Assembly (NCBI RefSeq): GCF_048066175.1
Contig: NZ_JBLTXA010000002.1
Span: 124,001 to 188,000 of the forward strand
DNA: 64,000 nt
Reading direction: 5' to 3'
From: Niveispirillum fermenti
GTDB lineage: Bacteria; Pseudomonadota; Alphaproteobacteria; Azospirillales; Azospirillaceae
Part shown: one piece after another, positions 25,196-34,744 of the stretch
Layout: each line of letters begins with the position of its first letter
How positions within the stretch are numbered: the stretch's first letter is position 1
The notes under the pieces: model-generated
What the model was told of the DNA's origin: nothing
The model's input: the letters and a program-made list of their open reading frames with translations, nothing else
Databases searched by the model: none
Made by a program: the position numbers and the translations under genes

Positions 25196-27406
25196 ATGTC
25201 AATGAACCGGGCCCTGAAGCCTGTGCTGGCTGTTGGTCTTTGCGCTGGCAGCCTCCTTTGCTACGCCGTGACGGCACAGGCGGCGGAGGGCTGGCGCAAC
25301 CCGTCGCTGTCGCCCGATGAGCGGGCCCGCCTGCTGGTGCAGGAACTGACCCTGGATGAGCGGATCGGCCTGCTACATGGTCCCATGGCGCTGAGCTTTC
25401 CCGGCGGCCCGCCCTTGCCGGCCGGGTCGGTCGGCGGGGCCGGCTTCATTCCCGGTGTGCCGCGCCTGGGCATTCCGGCCCTGACGGAAACAGATGCAAG
25501 CCTGGGCATCACCAACCCGGGGAATGTCCGGCCCGGCGATACGGCCACCGCCCTGCCGGCCAGCATCGCACTGGCGGCCAGCTTCAATGCACCGCTGGCC
25601 TATCAAGGCGGCGTGATGATCGGGCGGGAGGCCGCCGCGCGCGGCTTCAACGTGCTGCTGGCCGGCGGCGCCAATCTGGCGCGCGACCCGCGCAATGGCC
25701 GCAATTTTGAATATCTGGGGGAAGACCCCCTGCTGGCCGGAGTGCTGGCGGGCGAGAGCATCCGGGGAATCCAGGACCAGAACATCATCTCCACGGTCAA
25801 GCATTTCAGCCTGAACGGGCAGGAAACTGGCCGATTCCACGCCAATTCGGTCATTGATGAGGCTGCACATCGCGAAAGCGATCTGCTGGCCTTTCAGATC
25901 GCCATCGAGAGGGGCCAGCCCGGCTCCGTCATGTGCGCCTACAACCTTGTGAACGGCGCCTATTCCTGCGGCAACGACCACCTTCTGAACAAGGTGCTGA
26001 AGGGGGATTGGGGCTACAAGGGCTGGGTGATGTCGGACTGGGGGGCCGTGCATGCGACAGATTATGCCCTGAAGGGCCTGGACCAGCAGTCGGGCGAACA
26101 ATTGGATGAGCAGGTCTGGTTCGGGGAACCGCTGAAACAGGCGGTTGCCGCCGGGACCATCCCCGAAACCCGCCTGTCCGACATGGCGCAGCGCATCCTG
26201 CGTTCCATGTTCGCCGCCGGCCTGTTCGATGGCAAGCCGGTGAAGCCGGAGATCGATGCCGCGGCGCATGCCGCCATCGCCAAGCAAGTGGCAGACGAGG
26301 GGATCGTACTGCTGGCCAATGCCAAGGGCCTTCTGCCGTTGTCGCCGGCCGTCAGGACGATTGCCGTCATCGGCGGCCATGCCGACAGCGGTGTGCTGTC
26401 AGGCGCAGGGTCGTCGCAGGTGACGGCCACCGGTGGCAATGCGCGCGTTGTGCCGGTTGGCGGGGAGGGGCCGCAGGCCATGTGGGGCCGGCAGGTCTTT
26501 CATCCGTCCTCGCCGCTGAAGGCGCTGCGCGCGGTGCTGCCCGATGCCAGCATCACCTTCAATGACGGCCGGTATCCCGCTGCCGCGGCCGCGGCAGCGG
26601 CGCAGGCGGATATCGCCATCATCTTCGCCAATCAATGGATGGCAGAGGCGCTGGACGCCTATGACCTGTCGCTGCCGCAGGGCCAGGACGCGCTGATCGA
26701 CGCCGTGACGGCGGCCAATCCCAACAGCATCGTGGTTCTGCAGACCGGCGGTCCCGTGCTGATGCCGTGGCTGGACAAGGTGGGGGGCGTGATCGCCGCC
26801 TGGTACAGCGGTCAGAAGGGCGGGGAGGCCATCGCCGATGTGCTGACCGGCCGGGTCAATCCGTCCGGCCGCCTGCCACAGACCTTTCCGGCCAGCCTGG
26901 ACCAGTTCCCGCGTGCCGATCTGCCGGGCTGGGGCCTGCCGGCCAAGCAGCAATTCGACGTGGTCTATGACGAAGGGGCCGATGTCGGTTACCGCCTGTT
27001 CGCCGCCAGGGATATGAAGCCGCTGTTCCCGTTCGGCCACGGCCTGTCCTACACCAGCTTTGCCTATGACAAGCTGCGAGTGAGGGGCGGCGACACGCTG
27101 ACCGTCAGCTTCGAGGTGAGCAATACGGGCGCGGTGGCGGGAAAGGACGCGCCGCAGGTCTATCTGGCCGACGCGGCCGGCACGCCGTTGCGGCGCCTGA
27201 TCGGCTTCGACAAGGTGGAACTGGCGCCGGGTGAACACCGGACCGTCACCGTGAAAGCCGATCCCCGCCTGCTGGGGCACTTCGACGAAGCGGCCAACAA
27301 ATGGCAGATCAAGGGCGGAAGCTACACGGTCGTCGTGGGCCCGTCGGCTGGCGTGGATAGCCTTTCCGCCAAGGCCCGCGTTCGCGCTCAACGCCTGAAG
27401 CCCTGA
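25196..27406 (+). CDS. glycoside hydrolase family 3 beta-glucosidase-like enzyme, exported
   Basis: 736 residues from ATG 25196, placed seven bases after GGAGAGG; in-frame starts further upstream lack a site. A signal peptide (VLAVGLCAGSLLCYAVTAQAAE) precedes the GH3 N-terminal barrel, with STVKHFSLNGQE and the nucleophile Asp in GWVMSDWGAVHATD. The C-terminal sandwich domain (residues about 380-600) and a fibronectin-III-like domain with LFPFGHGLSYTSF follow. It should release sugars from glycosides in the periplasm. GH3 enzymes with a TonB receptor are known for aryl-glucoside use in Azospirillum (Niveispirillum) irakense; homology to those is not tested. Confidence 0.9.
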   Translation: MSMNRALKPVLAVGLCAGSLLCYAVTAQAAEGWRNPSLSPDERARLLVQELTLDERIGLLHGPMALSFPGGPPLPAGSVGGAGFIPGVPRLGIPALTETDASLGITNPGNVRPGDTATALPASIALAASFNAPLAYQGGVMIGREAAARGFNVLLAGGANLARDPRNGRNFEYLGEDPLLAGVLAGESIRGIQDQNIISTVKHFSLNGQETGRFHANSVIDEAAHRESDLLAFQIAIERGQPGSVMCAYNLVNGAYSCGNDHLLNKVLKGDWGYKGWVMSDWGAVHATDYALKGLDQQSGEQLDEQVWFGEPLKQAVAAGTIPETRLSDMAQRILRSMFAAGLFDGKPVKPEIDAAAHAAIAKQVADEGIVLLANAKGLLPLSPAVRTIAVIGGHADSGVLSGAGSSQVTATGGNARVVPVGGEGPQAMWGRQVFHPSSPLKALRAVLPDASITFNDGRYPAAAAAAAAQADIAIIFANQWMAEALDAYDLSLPQGQDALIDAVTAANPNSIVVLQTGGPVLMPWLDKVGGVIAAWYSGQKGGEAIADVLTGRVNPSGRLPQTFPASLDQFPRADLPGWGLPAKQQFDVVYDEGADVGYRLFAARDMKPLFPFGHGLSYTSFAYDKLRVRGGDTLTVSFEVSNTGAVAGKDAPQVYLADAAGTPLRRLIGFDKVELAPGEHRTVTVKADPRLLGHFDEAANKWQIKGGSYTVVVGPSAGVDSLSAKARVRAQRLKP

Positions 27407-27415
27407 AGACGCGGA

Positions 27416-27444
27416 AAGGGCTGGCGGGCATCCCGCCAGCCCTT
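27416..27444 (+). terminator. Rho-independent terminator after the GH3 gene
   Basis: Perfect 13-bp arms AAGGGCTGGCGGG / CCCGCCAGCCCTT with a three-base loop, followed by TTGTTCGG. It begins 10 bases after the GH3 stop. Confidence 0.75.
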
Positions 27445-27485
27445 GTTCGGAATCCGAAGTTTTTCGCACTGTATTATGCATATTA

Positions 27486-27522
27486 AATCAATAGATAAGA
27501 AAAATTATCTTATCTATTGATT
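27486..27522. repeat. AT-rich perfect inverted repeat between convergent genes
   Basis: 15-bp perfect arms (AATCAATAGATAAGA / TCTTATCTATTGATT) with a 7-base loop AAAATTA, in the convergent gap between GH3 and the ferredoxin reductase. The base composition is far from the genome average. It may be a terminator hairpin for the minus-strand reductase, a protein-binding site or a remnant of a mobile element end. Confidence 0.6.
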
Positions 27523-27542
27523 CATACGGAAAATATCCTGAT

Positions 27543-28805
27543 CTATTCAGCCGGGGCCGGGGCCGGGGCGGCAGCCGCCATCAGGCTTTTCAGGTCGATG
27601 CCCGTATCAGCCAGCTTTTCCGGATCGACAGCGGCACGGGCCGTCACCAGCGCCCGGCACTGCATGAAATCCTTGGGCGAGCCCAGACAATCCAGCGCGA
27701 TCAGCTTGCCCTGCTTCAGATAGGCGACGGAGAATGGAAGCTTGCCTTCCGTCCCACGGACCACGACCTGATCATGGCCGATCGACAGGCCTGCGGTCTG
27801 CATCTTCACCTCGTACTGGTCGGACCAGAACCAGGGCATTGCCGTATAGGGCTTGGGATTGCCCAGGATGACATCGGCCGCGACCTTCGCCTGATCGATG
27901 GCATTCTGCACCGATTCCAGCCGGATATGGGCGTCGGCGAAACCGTTGGGATGCAGGGCGCAATCGCCGATGGCCAGGATATGCGGGTCGGAGGAACGGC
28001 AGAACTCATCCACGGCCACGCCGTTGGGGCAGGGCAGCCCGGCCGCCGCCAGCGGTTCCACATTGGGAATGATGCCCACGCCGACCACCACCAGATCGGC
28101 CGGCAGCGTGCTGCCATCGGACAGGGCCACACCCGTGACGCGGCCATCCACGCCCGTCAGGCCGGTGACACCCGTGGACAGCATGACCTTGACGCCATGG
28201 CCTTCATGCAGGTTCCGGAAGAAGCGCGACACGGTGGGCGAGGTGACGCGCGCCAGCAGCCGGTCCTGCATTTCCAGGACGGTGACGCCATGGCCGAAGG
28301 ACCGCAGCACCGCCGCCGCCTCCAGCCCGATATAACCACCGCCCACGATGACGATGCGGCGTCCGGGTTCGGTCAGGTCGGCCTTCATGCGGTCGATATC
28401 GGCGATGGAGCGGACATAATGGATACCTGCCAGCCCTGCACCTTCGCATGAAAGCTGCCGTGGCCGGCCGCCGGTCGCCCAGACCAGCCAGCCATAGGGC
28501 AGCGTTTCCCCGCTTTGCAGGGTGACGGAGCGTGCCGCGGCGTCCACCGCCGACACGCGCTGTCCCAGCCGCATGTCAACCTGACGCTCGGCCCAGAATT
28601 CCGGCTTGCGCAGGAAAAGGCGTGCGGCGTCGCGCTTGCCCGCCAGATAATCCTTGGACAGCGGCGGCCGCTCATAGGGCGGAAACGCCTCTTCCCCGAT
28701 GACCGTGATGGTGCCCTTGAAGCCCCCCTGACGCAGGGATTGCGCCAGTTGCGCGCCGGCCTGTCCCGCGCCCGCGATGATGACCGGGTCCTGAACCTGT
28801 TCCAT
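27543..28805 (-). CDS. FAD-dependent ferredoxin-NAD(P)+ reductase (rhodocoxin/putidaredoxin reductase type)
   Basis: 420 residues from ATG 28805 (MEQVQDPVIIAGAGQAGAQL), which has GAGG-type sites upstream. FAD-binding GAGQAG, YERPPLSKDYL, the NADH-binding GGGYIGLEAAAVLR and the second FAD motif AIGDCALHPN are all present; the C-terminal domain follows. It passes electrons from NAD(P)H to a [2Fe-2S] ferredoxin. The obvious partner is the ferredoxin at 13310, 14 kb away. The tail ends in an Ala-Pro run (AAAAPAPAPAE). Confidence 0.9.
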   Translation of the reverse strand: MEQVQDPVIIAGAGQAGAQLAQSLRQGGFKGTITVIGEEAFPPYERPPLSKDYLAGKRDAARLFLRKPEFWAERQVDMRLGQRVSAVDAAARSVTLQSGETLPYGWLVWATGGRPRQLSCEGAGLAGIHYVRSIADIDRMKADLTEPGRRIVIVGGGYIGLEAAAVLRSFGHGVTVLEMQDRLLARVTSPTVSRFFRNLHEGHGVKVMLSTGVTGLTGVDGRVTGVALSDGSTLPADLVVVGVGIIPNVEPLAAAGLPCPNGVAVDEFCRSSDPHILAIGDCALHPNGFADAHIRLESVQNAIDQAKVAADVILGNPKPYTAMPWFWSDQYEVKMQTAGLSIGHDQVVVRGTEGKLPFSVAYLKQGKLIALDCLGSPKDFMQCRALVTARAAVDPEKLADTGIDLKSLMAAAAPAPAPAE

Positions 28806-29211
28806 CTTCCTCGCTACCCTCCTCGTCTGGCGGGGAGACTGGTCCATTGTCCCTGTCCTGCGGGCATGGCGGGATCACGGCCCCTTGTCCTTGTTCTCTC
28901 CCCATGGGGGCAAAGCGATACAATGACAGGCGGGGTCTTGCCTACCCTCTTTGCTCCGGCAGGTTCACATATCGGCCTGTCGCTGCCCGGACCTGGGCTG
29001 CTGACTGCGACCCGGCTTGCATCTGAATGTTTCGTTTGGCTTGAAATTTAATAACCTGTTGTTCGAAATGAAAATATGAATATAGAAGTAATAAATACTG
29101 TAAATGTAAAATAAACCATTTTCATATCCCCTTGTATATCTGTATTTCGTGCGATGATTGTTTTAAATTAATGCTGAAACCATTTCCTTGGTTGTCCGCC
29201 TCAAGAGGATC
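28806..29211. promoter_or_regulatory. divergent intergenic region, ferredoxin reductase / chemoreceptor
   Basis: About 400 bases without a gene. The right half (29030-29180) is strongly AT-rich, with short runs such as AATATGAATATAGAAG, and must contain the chemoreceptor promoter; no single -35/-10 pair stands out. Single CTACCC hexamers occur at 28814 and 28942 but are not paired at 22 bp. Confidence 0.35.
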
Positions 29212-30900
29212 ATGATGGCTCTGTCCCGCTTCAGTATCGCGGTCCGCATTCTCTCTGTTCTTGGCTTGATGGGTATATTGACCGGCGTCATTGCGGTCTA
29301 TGCCAGCGACCGGCTGTTTTCGATCGACGATCGCTATTCCCATCTGATCAACCATGAAGCGGCGGCGGCGGCCGAGGTCGTGACAAGTACCCGCGCCGTT
29401 ATTGGGATCGGCCGCCAGACTTACAAGCTGATCGCCCAGACCGAAAAGGCTCGGATGGATGAAGCAGTTGTGACAGCCGCCACGAACGAAAGGCAAATGA
29501 GGGACACCCTTGCCGGTATCCTGAAGCTTCTCCCTGCCCGGGAACAGGAAATCAGCAAGTTGACCAGCCAGTTCGACAACCTGATGTCGATCTACAGGGA
29601 GATACAGCCCCTGGCCATGGCGAACAGGAACGAAGAAGCGCTCGACATCCTGAATACGCGCTTCGACCCGGCACTGGACAAATTGCGCGATGATACCGGG
29701 GAATTTGCCGAAAGCCTGCGTCGGGGGATGGCAGCCACATCCGATGCCGCCACGGAGAACTCAATCGCCACCCGGAACCTGTTGTTCACTTTGACGGCCC
29801 TGGGCCTTCTGCTCTGTGGCGGGCTGGCCTTCTACATCGCCCGGTTCACGATCACCAAGCCTGTCGCCCTGCTGACGGGTGCCATGACCCGCGTGGCCGG
29901 TGGCGACCTGACGGTGGATGTCCCCGGCGCGGGGCGCGGGGACGAACTGGGCCAACTGGCGGCGGCACTGGAGACGTTCAAGGCCAATGGCCTGGAGAAC
30001 CGCCGCCTGGCGGAGGAGATGAAACTGGCCGAGAAGCGGGCCGAGGAGGACCGCCGCCGCGGCATGCTGAAGATGGCTGACAGTTTCGAGGCCAGCGTGA
30101 TGGGGGTGGTGGCCCAGGTCGCGTCCGCCGCAACCGAACTGAACGCCAATGCCCAGTCCCTGTCGGCCGCGGCGGAACAGACCCGCTCGCAAAGCAGCAT
30201 CGTGTCGGCCGCGACAGAGCAGACGAGCGCCAATGTGCAGACGGTCGCCGCCTCGGCGGAGGAGATGACCAGTTCGATCAGCGAAATCTCCCGTCAGGTG
30301 GGCACTTCGGCCAGCATTGCCCGTGCCGCCGCCGACCGGGCAGATGGCACGAACCGCACCATCCAGGAACTGGCAACGGAGGCCGACGCCATCGGCGCCG
30401 TGGTCAAGCTGATCGCCGAGATCGCCAGCCAGACCAACCTGCTGGCGCTGAACGCCACCATCGAGGCGGCCCGTGCCGGGGAAGCCGGCAAAGGCTTCGC
30501 CGTCGTGGCATCGGAAGTCAAGAGCCTGGCCAGCCAGACGGCCAAGGCGACGGAGGATATCTCCGTCCGCATCAACGGCATTCAGCAGGCCACCAACAGC
30601 GCGGTGACCGCAACACTGGAGATCACCCGCACCATTGAGGAGATCAACAATATCGCCTCGGCCATCGCTGCGGCGGTGGAGGAACAGGACGCGGCCACGC
30701 GGGAAATCGCGCGCAATGTCCAGCAGGCGGCCATCGGCACGCAGGAAATCAGCAGCAACATCGCCGGCGTCGAACAGACGGCCCAGAACACCAGCCAGGC
30801 GGCCGGCAACGTGCTGGAAGCGTCCGGTAGCCTCTCGCTTGAGGCGGAGACCCTGCGACTGGAAGTGGAACGGTTCATCCAGCAGGTCCGTGCCGGCTGA
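29212..30900 (+). CDS. methyl-accepting chemotaxis protein
   Basis: 562 residues. TM1 is at about residues 8-30, a helical periplasmic four-helix-bundle-like sensor at 31-180 and TM2 at about 185-210; HAMP follows (ITKPVALLTGAMTRVAGGDL), then the signalling domain with the conserved hairpin tip (IAEIASQTNLLALNATIEAA). AGAGGA lies just before two ATGs (29212 and 29215); the second has the better spacing. It reports ligand or metabolic state to CheA/CheW. The ligand is unknown, but its place between two catabolic modules suggests a pathway compound. It converges on the racemase gene. Confidence 0.92.
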   Translation: MMALSRFSIAVRILSVLGLMGILTGVIAVYASDRLFSIDDRYSHLINHEAAAAAEVVTSTRAVIGIGRQTYKLIAQTEKARMDEAVVTAATNERQMRDTLAGILKLLPAREQEISKLTSQFDNLMSIYREIQPLAMANRNEEALDILNTRFDPALDKLRDDTGEFAESLRRGMAATSDAATENSIATRNLLFTLTALGLLLCGGLAFYIARFTITKPVALLTGAMTRVAGGDLTVDVPGAGRGDELGQLAAALETFKANGLENRRLAEEMKLAEKRAEEDRRRGMLKMADSFEASVMGVVAQVASAATELNANAQSLSAAAEQTRSQSSIVSAATEQTSANVQTVAASAEEMTSSISEISRQVGTSASIARAAADRADGTNRTIQELATEADAIGAVVKLIAEIASQTNLLALNATIEAARAGEAGKGFAVVASEVKSLASQTAKATEDISVRINGIQQATNSAVTATLEITRTIEEINNIASAIAAAVEEQDAATREIARNVQQAAIGTQEISSNIAGVEQTAQNTSQAAGNVLEASGSLSLEAETLRLEVERFIQQVRAG

Positions 30901-30925
30901 TATAGCGTCGGGACGGAAGCCTGTC

Positions 30926-30952
30926 GCGCCGGGGTCCCCGTGGCCCCGGCGC
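30926..30952. terminator. hairpin between convergent chemoreceptor and racemase genes
   Basis: Perfect 9-bp arms GCGCCGGGG / CCCCGGCGC with a nine-base loop, in the 59-base convergent gap. It could serve both strands; no good T-tract is present. Confidence 0.45.
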
Positions 30953-30959
30953 CTGCCGT

Positions 30960-31703
30960 TTACCGGTCGATGGTGAACCCGATCAAGGGCTTGATGACGG
31001 GCGTGGCATAGGCCTTCTTGCTGTGCCGCAGGCCTGCACGCACCATGCCGGCCGCCATCAGGACCGTGGCCGGAATGGGGTCGATGACGGGGATGTCATA
31101 CCCTTCCGCCAGCAGCCGCCGGCTGATCCGGTCGGCACAGCCAAGGAAACCCGTGCAGCCCAGCACGATCACGTCGGCATGCTGGTGCCGGACGGCCAGC
31201 AGCGCCTTTTCCGCCAAAGCTTCCTGCACCTCTTCCAGCCTTGCGTGCAGTTCCAGCACGGGAATGTCCACCACTTCCAGCGAGGCCAGCCGGTCGGCCA
31301 CGCCATAGGCCCGTGCCAGATTGCCCAGCAGCGGTCGCACGCTTTCCAGCACCGTGACGATGCTGAACCGGTGCCCCAGCATGGACGCCAGATGCATGCA
31401 GGTTTCCGACGGGCCCAGGACCGGAACCTTGACCAGTTCGCGCACGGGCTTCAACCCCGGATCGGCCATGCAATCGATGACGATGGCATCCACCCCCTCG
31501 CGCTCCGCCTGCAATGCCTTGGCCAGGGTGCCGGGCACGGCCAGGGCATCATCGAACTCGCTCTCGATGGAGGGGGGGCCGATATCGATCATGGAATGGC
31601 TGAAGCCCAGATCAGCGCTTTCAAGATGCGCGATTTCCGCCAGGTCGCGGATGCCCGTTGTGGTGACGGGTGTGATCAGCCGGATATCGAATTTGCGTGC
31701 CAT
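30960..31703 (-). CDS. Asp/Glu/hydantoin racemase family protein
   Basis: 247 residues. The two catalytic Cys contexts of the family are present: AIVIDCMADPG (about residue 79) and VIVLGCTGFLG (about 180). The family racemises amino acids or 5-substituted hydantoins by a two-base mechanism without cofactors. It is transcribed away from the LuxR regulator, and the shared 204-base gap (to the chosen LuxR start) contains a paired CTACCC site. With hydantoinase A and DUF917 nearby, a hydantoin racemase role is likely but not proven. Confidence 0.8.
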   Translation of the reverse strand: MARKFDIRLITPVTTTGIRDLAEIAHLESADLGFSHSMIDIGPPSIESEFDDALAVPGTLAKALQAEREGVDAIVIDCMADPGLKPVRELVKVPVLGPSETCMHLASMLGHRFSIVTVLESVRPLLGNLARAYGVADRLASLEVVDIPVLELHARLEEVQEALAEKALLAVRHQHADVIVLGCTGFLGCADRISRRLLAEGYDIPVIDPIPATVLMAAGMVRAGLRHSKKAYATPVIKPLIGFTIDR

Positions 31704-31799
31704 CGCCAGCCTTCCTTGTCATGGGATCGTGGAATGGCCGGATGATCGGGCCGTCCCGCCGCCCTGGGCAACCGGTCGCGGCGGGTAAGACCGTCCGTC

Positions 31800-31827
31800 C
31801 TACCCGCATCGCCCCCGTTTCCTACCC
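31800..31827 (+). promoter_or_regulatory. Paired CTACCC box A (22-bp direct repeat)
   Basis: CTACCC at 31800-31805 and at 31822-31827. It lies in the divergent gap between the racemase and the LuxR-type regulator, 80 bases before the chosen regulator start. The same spacing occurs at 34642 and 37439. MalT-type activators bind directly repeated short boxes, so this is the likely autoregulatory site of the adjacent regulator. Confidence 0.7.
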
Positions 31828-31907
31828 AAGGGCAGGCATGGCGGGGGCGACGCGGCATGGCATTGATGCTATGTGCGGATATCGGCTTTCCAAAACCGAC
31901 GAGGCCC

Positions 31908-34613
31908 ATGGACCCGATCCACGATATCCATCTTGCCGCCAAACTGACGCCGCCGCGCCAGATGGTGGCGCTGGTGGAAAGACCGGAACTGGCGCCCGTC
32001 GCCGACGGGCTGGCGGCGCGCGCCCTGACACTGGTGCGCACGCCGGCCGGCTATGGCAAGACGACGCTGCTGACCCAATGGTGGGCGGGCCTGGATGAAG
32101 GGGCGGTCCACCGGGCCTGGGTCACGCTGGAACCGGAGGACCGGGCGCCGCTGGCTTTCCTGTCCGCCATCGTCGCCTCGCTGCGCCGGGCCGGACTGGA
32201 GCTGGGGGAGGTGGTGCAGAGCGCGGAGCGCACGCTGCGCGACCTGCCGGCCAATTTCGTGCTGCGCCTGCTGCTGCGCGACGTGGAGACGGCGGCGCGC
32301 CCCATCGTGCTGATGCTGGATGATTATCATCTGGTGGAATCCAGCGACAATGACGCGCTGATGGGCTTCATCCTGCGCAACCGGCCGGAACACCTGCATC
32401 TGGTCGTCGCCATGCGCACGCGGCCCGGCTTTCCCGTTTCGGCGCTTCGCCTGGCCGGTGCGCTGGTGGAGGTGACGGAGGCGGCCCTGCGCTTCACCCC
32501 GGCCCAGATACAGCAATATTTCGCCGACCGGCTGGGACCCGATGATATCGCCCATCTGATCGACCGGACCGAAGGCTGGCCCGTCGCCCTGCAGCTTGTG
32601 CGCCTCTGGCTGGACCAGCAGGGCGATGTCGCGCAATGGGTACGCAGCTTCACCGGGTCGCGCGATGAGATGGCCGCCTATATCGCCGAGCAGGTGGTGG
32701 CCGGCCTGCCCGACAATCTGCGCGACTTCCTGGCCGCCACCTCCATCCTGGAACGGGTCAACGGCGAACTGGCCGATGCGGTGTGCGGCACGCAGGAAGG
32801 CTGGGCATTGCTGGACGAGCTGGCACGGCGCAATTCCCTGATCTTTCCGCTGGACCGGGAGGGGCATTGGTTCCGATACCACCAGTTGCTGCGCGAGTTC
32901 CTGGGCGGCTGGCTGCGCCGCTACCGGGGTCGTGATCTGCCGGCGCTGCACGGCAATGCCTCGCGCTGGTACGAGGCAAGGGGACAGTTGGTCGATGCCG
33001 TGCGGCATGCGGCACTGGCCGAGGACATGGACCGTGTCATCGACCTGATCGGCGGCAATGATTGCATGCTGGTGCTTCTGTCGCGCGGGGCGCATGTGGT
33101 GGATCTGATCCTGTCGCACGTGCCGCCGCATGTGGCCGCCCGCGAACCGCGCATTCAGGTGGCCCAGGCACTGCGTGCCGCCAAGCGGGGCCAACTGGCG
33201 GAGGCGCACCAGCTTCTGGACGCCATCCGCGCCCATCACCGGGCCGCCGATCCGGCCAGTCCCGATCCCGTGGAAGCCGACCTTCTGGTCATGGAAGGTC
33301 TGCTTGCGGCCTATCAGGACAATCGTCTGCCCCAGGCGCGGCTGGAGGCGCTGGAACAGGTGGGCGCCCGGCTGAACAGCAGCGATTATTACCAGGGGTT
33401 CGTGAACAATATCCTGTGCATCATCCATTACCGGCAGGGGGAGGTGGCCTTTGCCGGGGCCACGGCCGCCACGGCCGACCGGTTGTTCGTGCGGGCCAAT
33501 TCCTCCTATGGCCGTATCTTCATCGCCATCCACCAGGGCTTCTTCCTGATTGAGCGGCTGCGCCTGGACGCCGCGGCCGAGGCTCTGGACCGTGCCCAAT
33601 CCATGGCGAATACCGACATTCCCGACGATCGCCGCCTGCACGCCGTTCTGCAGGTCTTCCGCGCCACGCTGTTCTTCGAGCATGGCGAGCGGGAACCGGC
33701 GGAAGAACTGATCCTGGACGGGTTGAGCGGTGTGGAGGAGGGGGAGGGCTGGGTCGAGGTGTTCGCCACGGGATACCGCACAGCGGCCGGCCTCGCCTTT
33801 GCGCGGGCCGGGCTGGACGCGGCCCTGGCCATCCTGGACCGGGGAGAGGCCACGGCCCGCGCCCGTGCCCTGCCGCGCCTGTCCGCCCTGCTGCTGGGGC
33901 TGCGCATCGATCTGCTGCGCCGGGCGGGGCAGGTGGAGGCAGCCCGCCTGCTGGCCGATCGCTCGGGTTTCTCGGTGACCGGCGCCCATTGCACGCGACC
34001 CGAACTGATCCAGCGGCTGGAAGCGGTGGAAGCGGGGTTGACCCTGGCCGCCCTGGCCCTGGCGGAAGGACATCCCGACCAGGTGCTGGCCCTGCTGTCG
34101 CCCCTGGAGGCACCGGCGCGTGCCGGGGGCTTCGACCGCGGCGTGGCGCGCATCCTGCTGCTGCGCGCACTGGCGCTGGCCGCCAACGGCCGGCTGGAGC
34201 AGGCCGTGCCGGACCTGCGGCAATTGCTGGCCGTGACGCGGGAGGAGGGGGCGCGGCAGATCTTCATGGAACAGGGCGCCCCCGTCATCGGCCTGCTGCG
34301 CCAACTGGTGGTGCAGGTAGGTGCCGCGGGCCTGGCGCGCGCCAATCTTGACTGGATCGCCGACCTGCTGGTGGTCCTGGGGGACCATGATGGGGCGGCC
34401 GACCGCAGCCTGCCGGCCATGCTGCTGACCCCGCGGGAGCGGGAGATATTGCAGTCTCTGGCGGAGGGTGGTTCCAACAAGATCATCGCCCGGCGGCTGG
34501 ACATGACGGACAATGCCGTGAAATTCCACCTGAAAAACATCTTCCGCAAGCTGGGGGCCAATGACCGCAAGCTGGCGCTGGCCATTGCCGAGCGGCAGGG
34601 GCTGCTGGAATAG
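31908..34613 (+). CDS. LuxR-family transcriptional activator, MalT/LAL type
   Basis: 901 residues. The order is an N-terminal ATP-binding STAND-like domain with Walker A TPAGYGKTTLL (about residue 46) and Walker B-like PIVLMLDDYHLVE, a middle helical-repeat (TPR-like) sensor region and a C-terminal LuxR HTH (LTPREREILQSLAEGGSNKI, then VKFHLKNIFRKLG). Such proteins need ATP and an inducer to activate transcription. ATG 31857 is an alternative start; 31908 leaves room for a promoter after box A. It probably controls the racemase, hyuA-DUF917 and the TonB receptor at 37610, all of which lie beside paired CTACCC boxes. Confidence 0.9.
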   Translation: MDPIHDIHLAAKLTPPRQMVALVERPELAPVADGLAARALTLVRTPAGYGKTTLLTQWWAGLDEGAVHRAWVTLEPEDRAPLAFLSAIVASLRRAGLELGEVVQSAERTLRDLPANFVLRLLLRDVETAARPIVLMLDDYHLVESSDNDALMGFILRNRPEHLHLVVAMRTRPGFPVSALRLAGALVEVTEAALRFTPAQIQQYFADRLGPDDIAHLIDRTEGWPVALQLVRLWLDQQGDVAQWVRSFTGSRDEMAAYIAEQVVAGLPDNLRDFLAATSILERVNGELADAVCGTQEGWALLDELARRNSLIFPLDREGHWFRYHQLLREFLGGWLRRYRGRDLPALHGNASRWYEARGQLVDAVRHAALAEDMDRVIDLIGGNDCMLVLLSRGAHVVDLILSHVPPHVAAREPRIQVAQALRAAKRGQLAEAHQLLDAIRAHHRAADPASPDPVEADLLVMEGLLAAYQDNRLPQARLEALEQVGARLNSSDYYQGFVNNILCIIHYRQGEVAFAGATAATADRLFVRANSSYGRIFIAIHQGFFLIERLRLDAAAEALDRAQSMANTDIPDDRRLHAVLQVFRATLFFEHGEREPAEELILDGLSGVEEGEGWVEVFATGYRTAAGLAFARAGLDAALAILDRGEATARARALPRLSALLLGLRIDLLRRAGQVEAARLLADRSGFSVTGAHCTRPELIQRLEAVEAGLTLAALALAEGHPDQVLALLSPLEAPARAGGFDRGVARILLLRALALAANGRLEQAVPDLRQLLAVTREEGARQIFMEQGAPVIGLLRQLVVQVGAAGLARANLDWIADLLVVLGDHDGAADRSLPAMLLTPREREILQSLAEGGSNKIIARRLDMTDNAVKFHLKNIFRKLGANDRKLALAIAERQGLLE

Positions 34614-34641
34614 CGACCGGGGAGCGGATGGCGGAATTCCG

Positions 34642-34669
34642 CTACCCATCACCGCCGCCCGGCCTACCC
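34642..34669 (+). promoter_or_regulatory. Paired CTACCC box B (22-bp direct repeat)
   Basis: CTACCC at 34642-34647 and 34664-34669, 75 bases before the hydantoinase A start. The orientation relative to the gene is the same as at boxes A and C. Confidence 0.7.
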
Positions 34670-34744
34670 CCGGCCCCTGTCGCCTGCGCGTCCCGCCTTG
34701 GTCATGATCGGACCCAAGGAGCAAGCGACAAGGGAGCTGTGGCG

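Noticed and set aside
28814..28947. Single CTACCC hexamers at 28814 and 28942
   Set aside because: Neither has a partner at 22 bp; the first lies in the ribosome-binding region of the reductase. They were not counted as regulator sites.
31869..34724. 951-codon open frame antisense to the LuxR-type regulator
   Set aside because: It is a GC-rich antisense shadow: low-complexity Gln/His/Gly/Arg composition, no domains, and its sense partner has clear Walker and HTH motifs.
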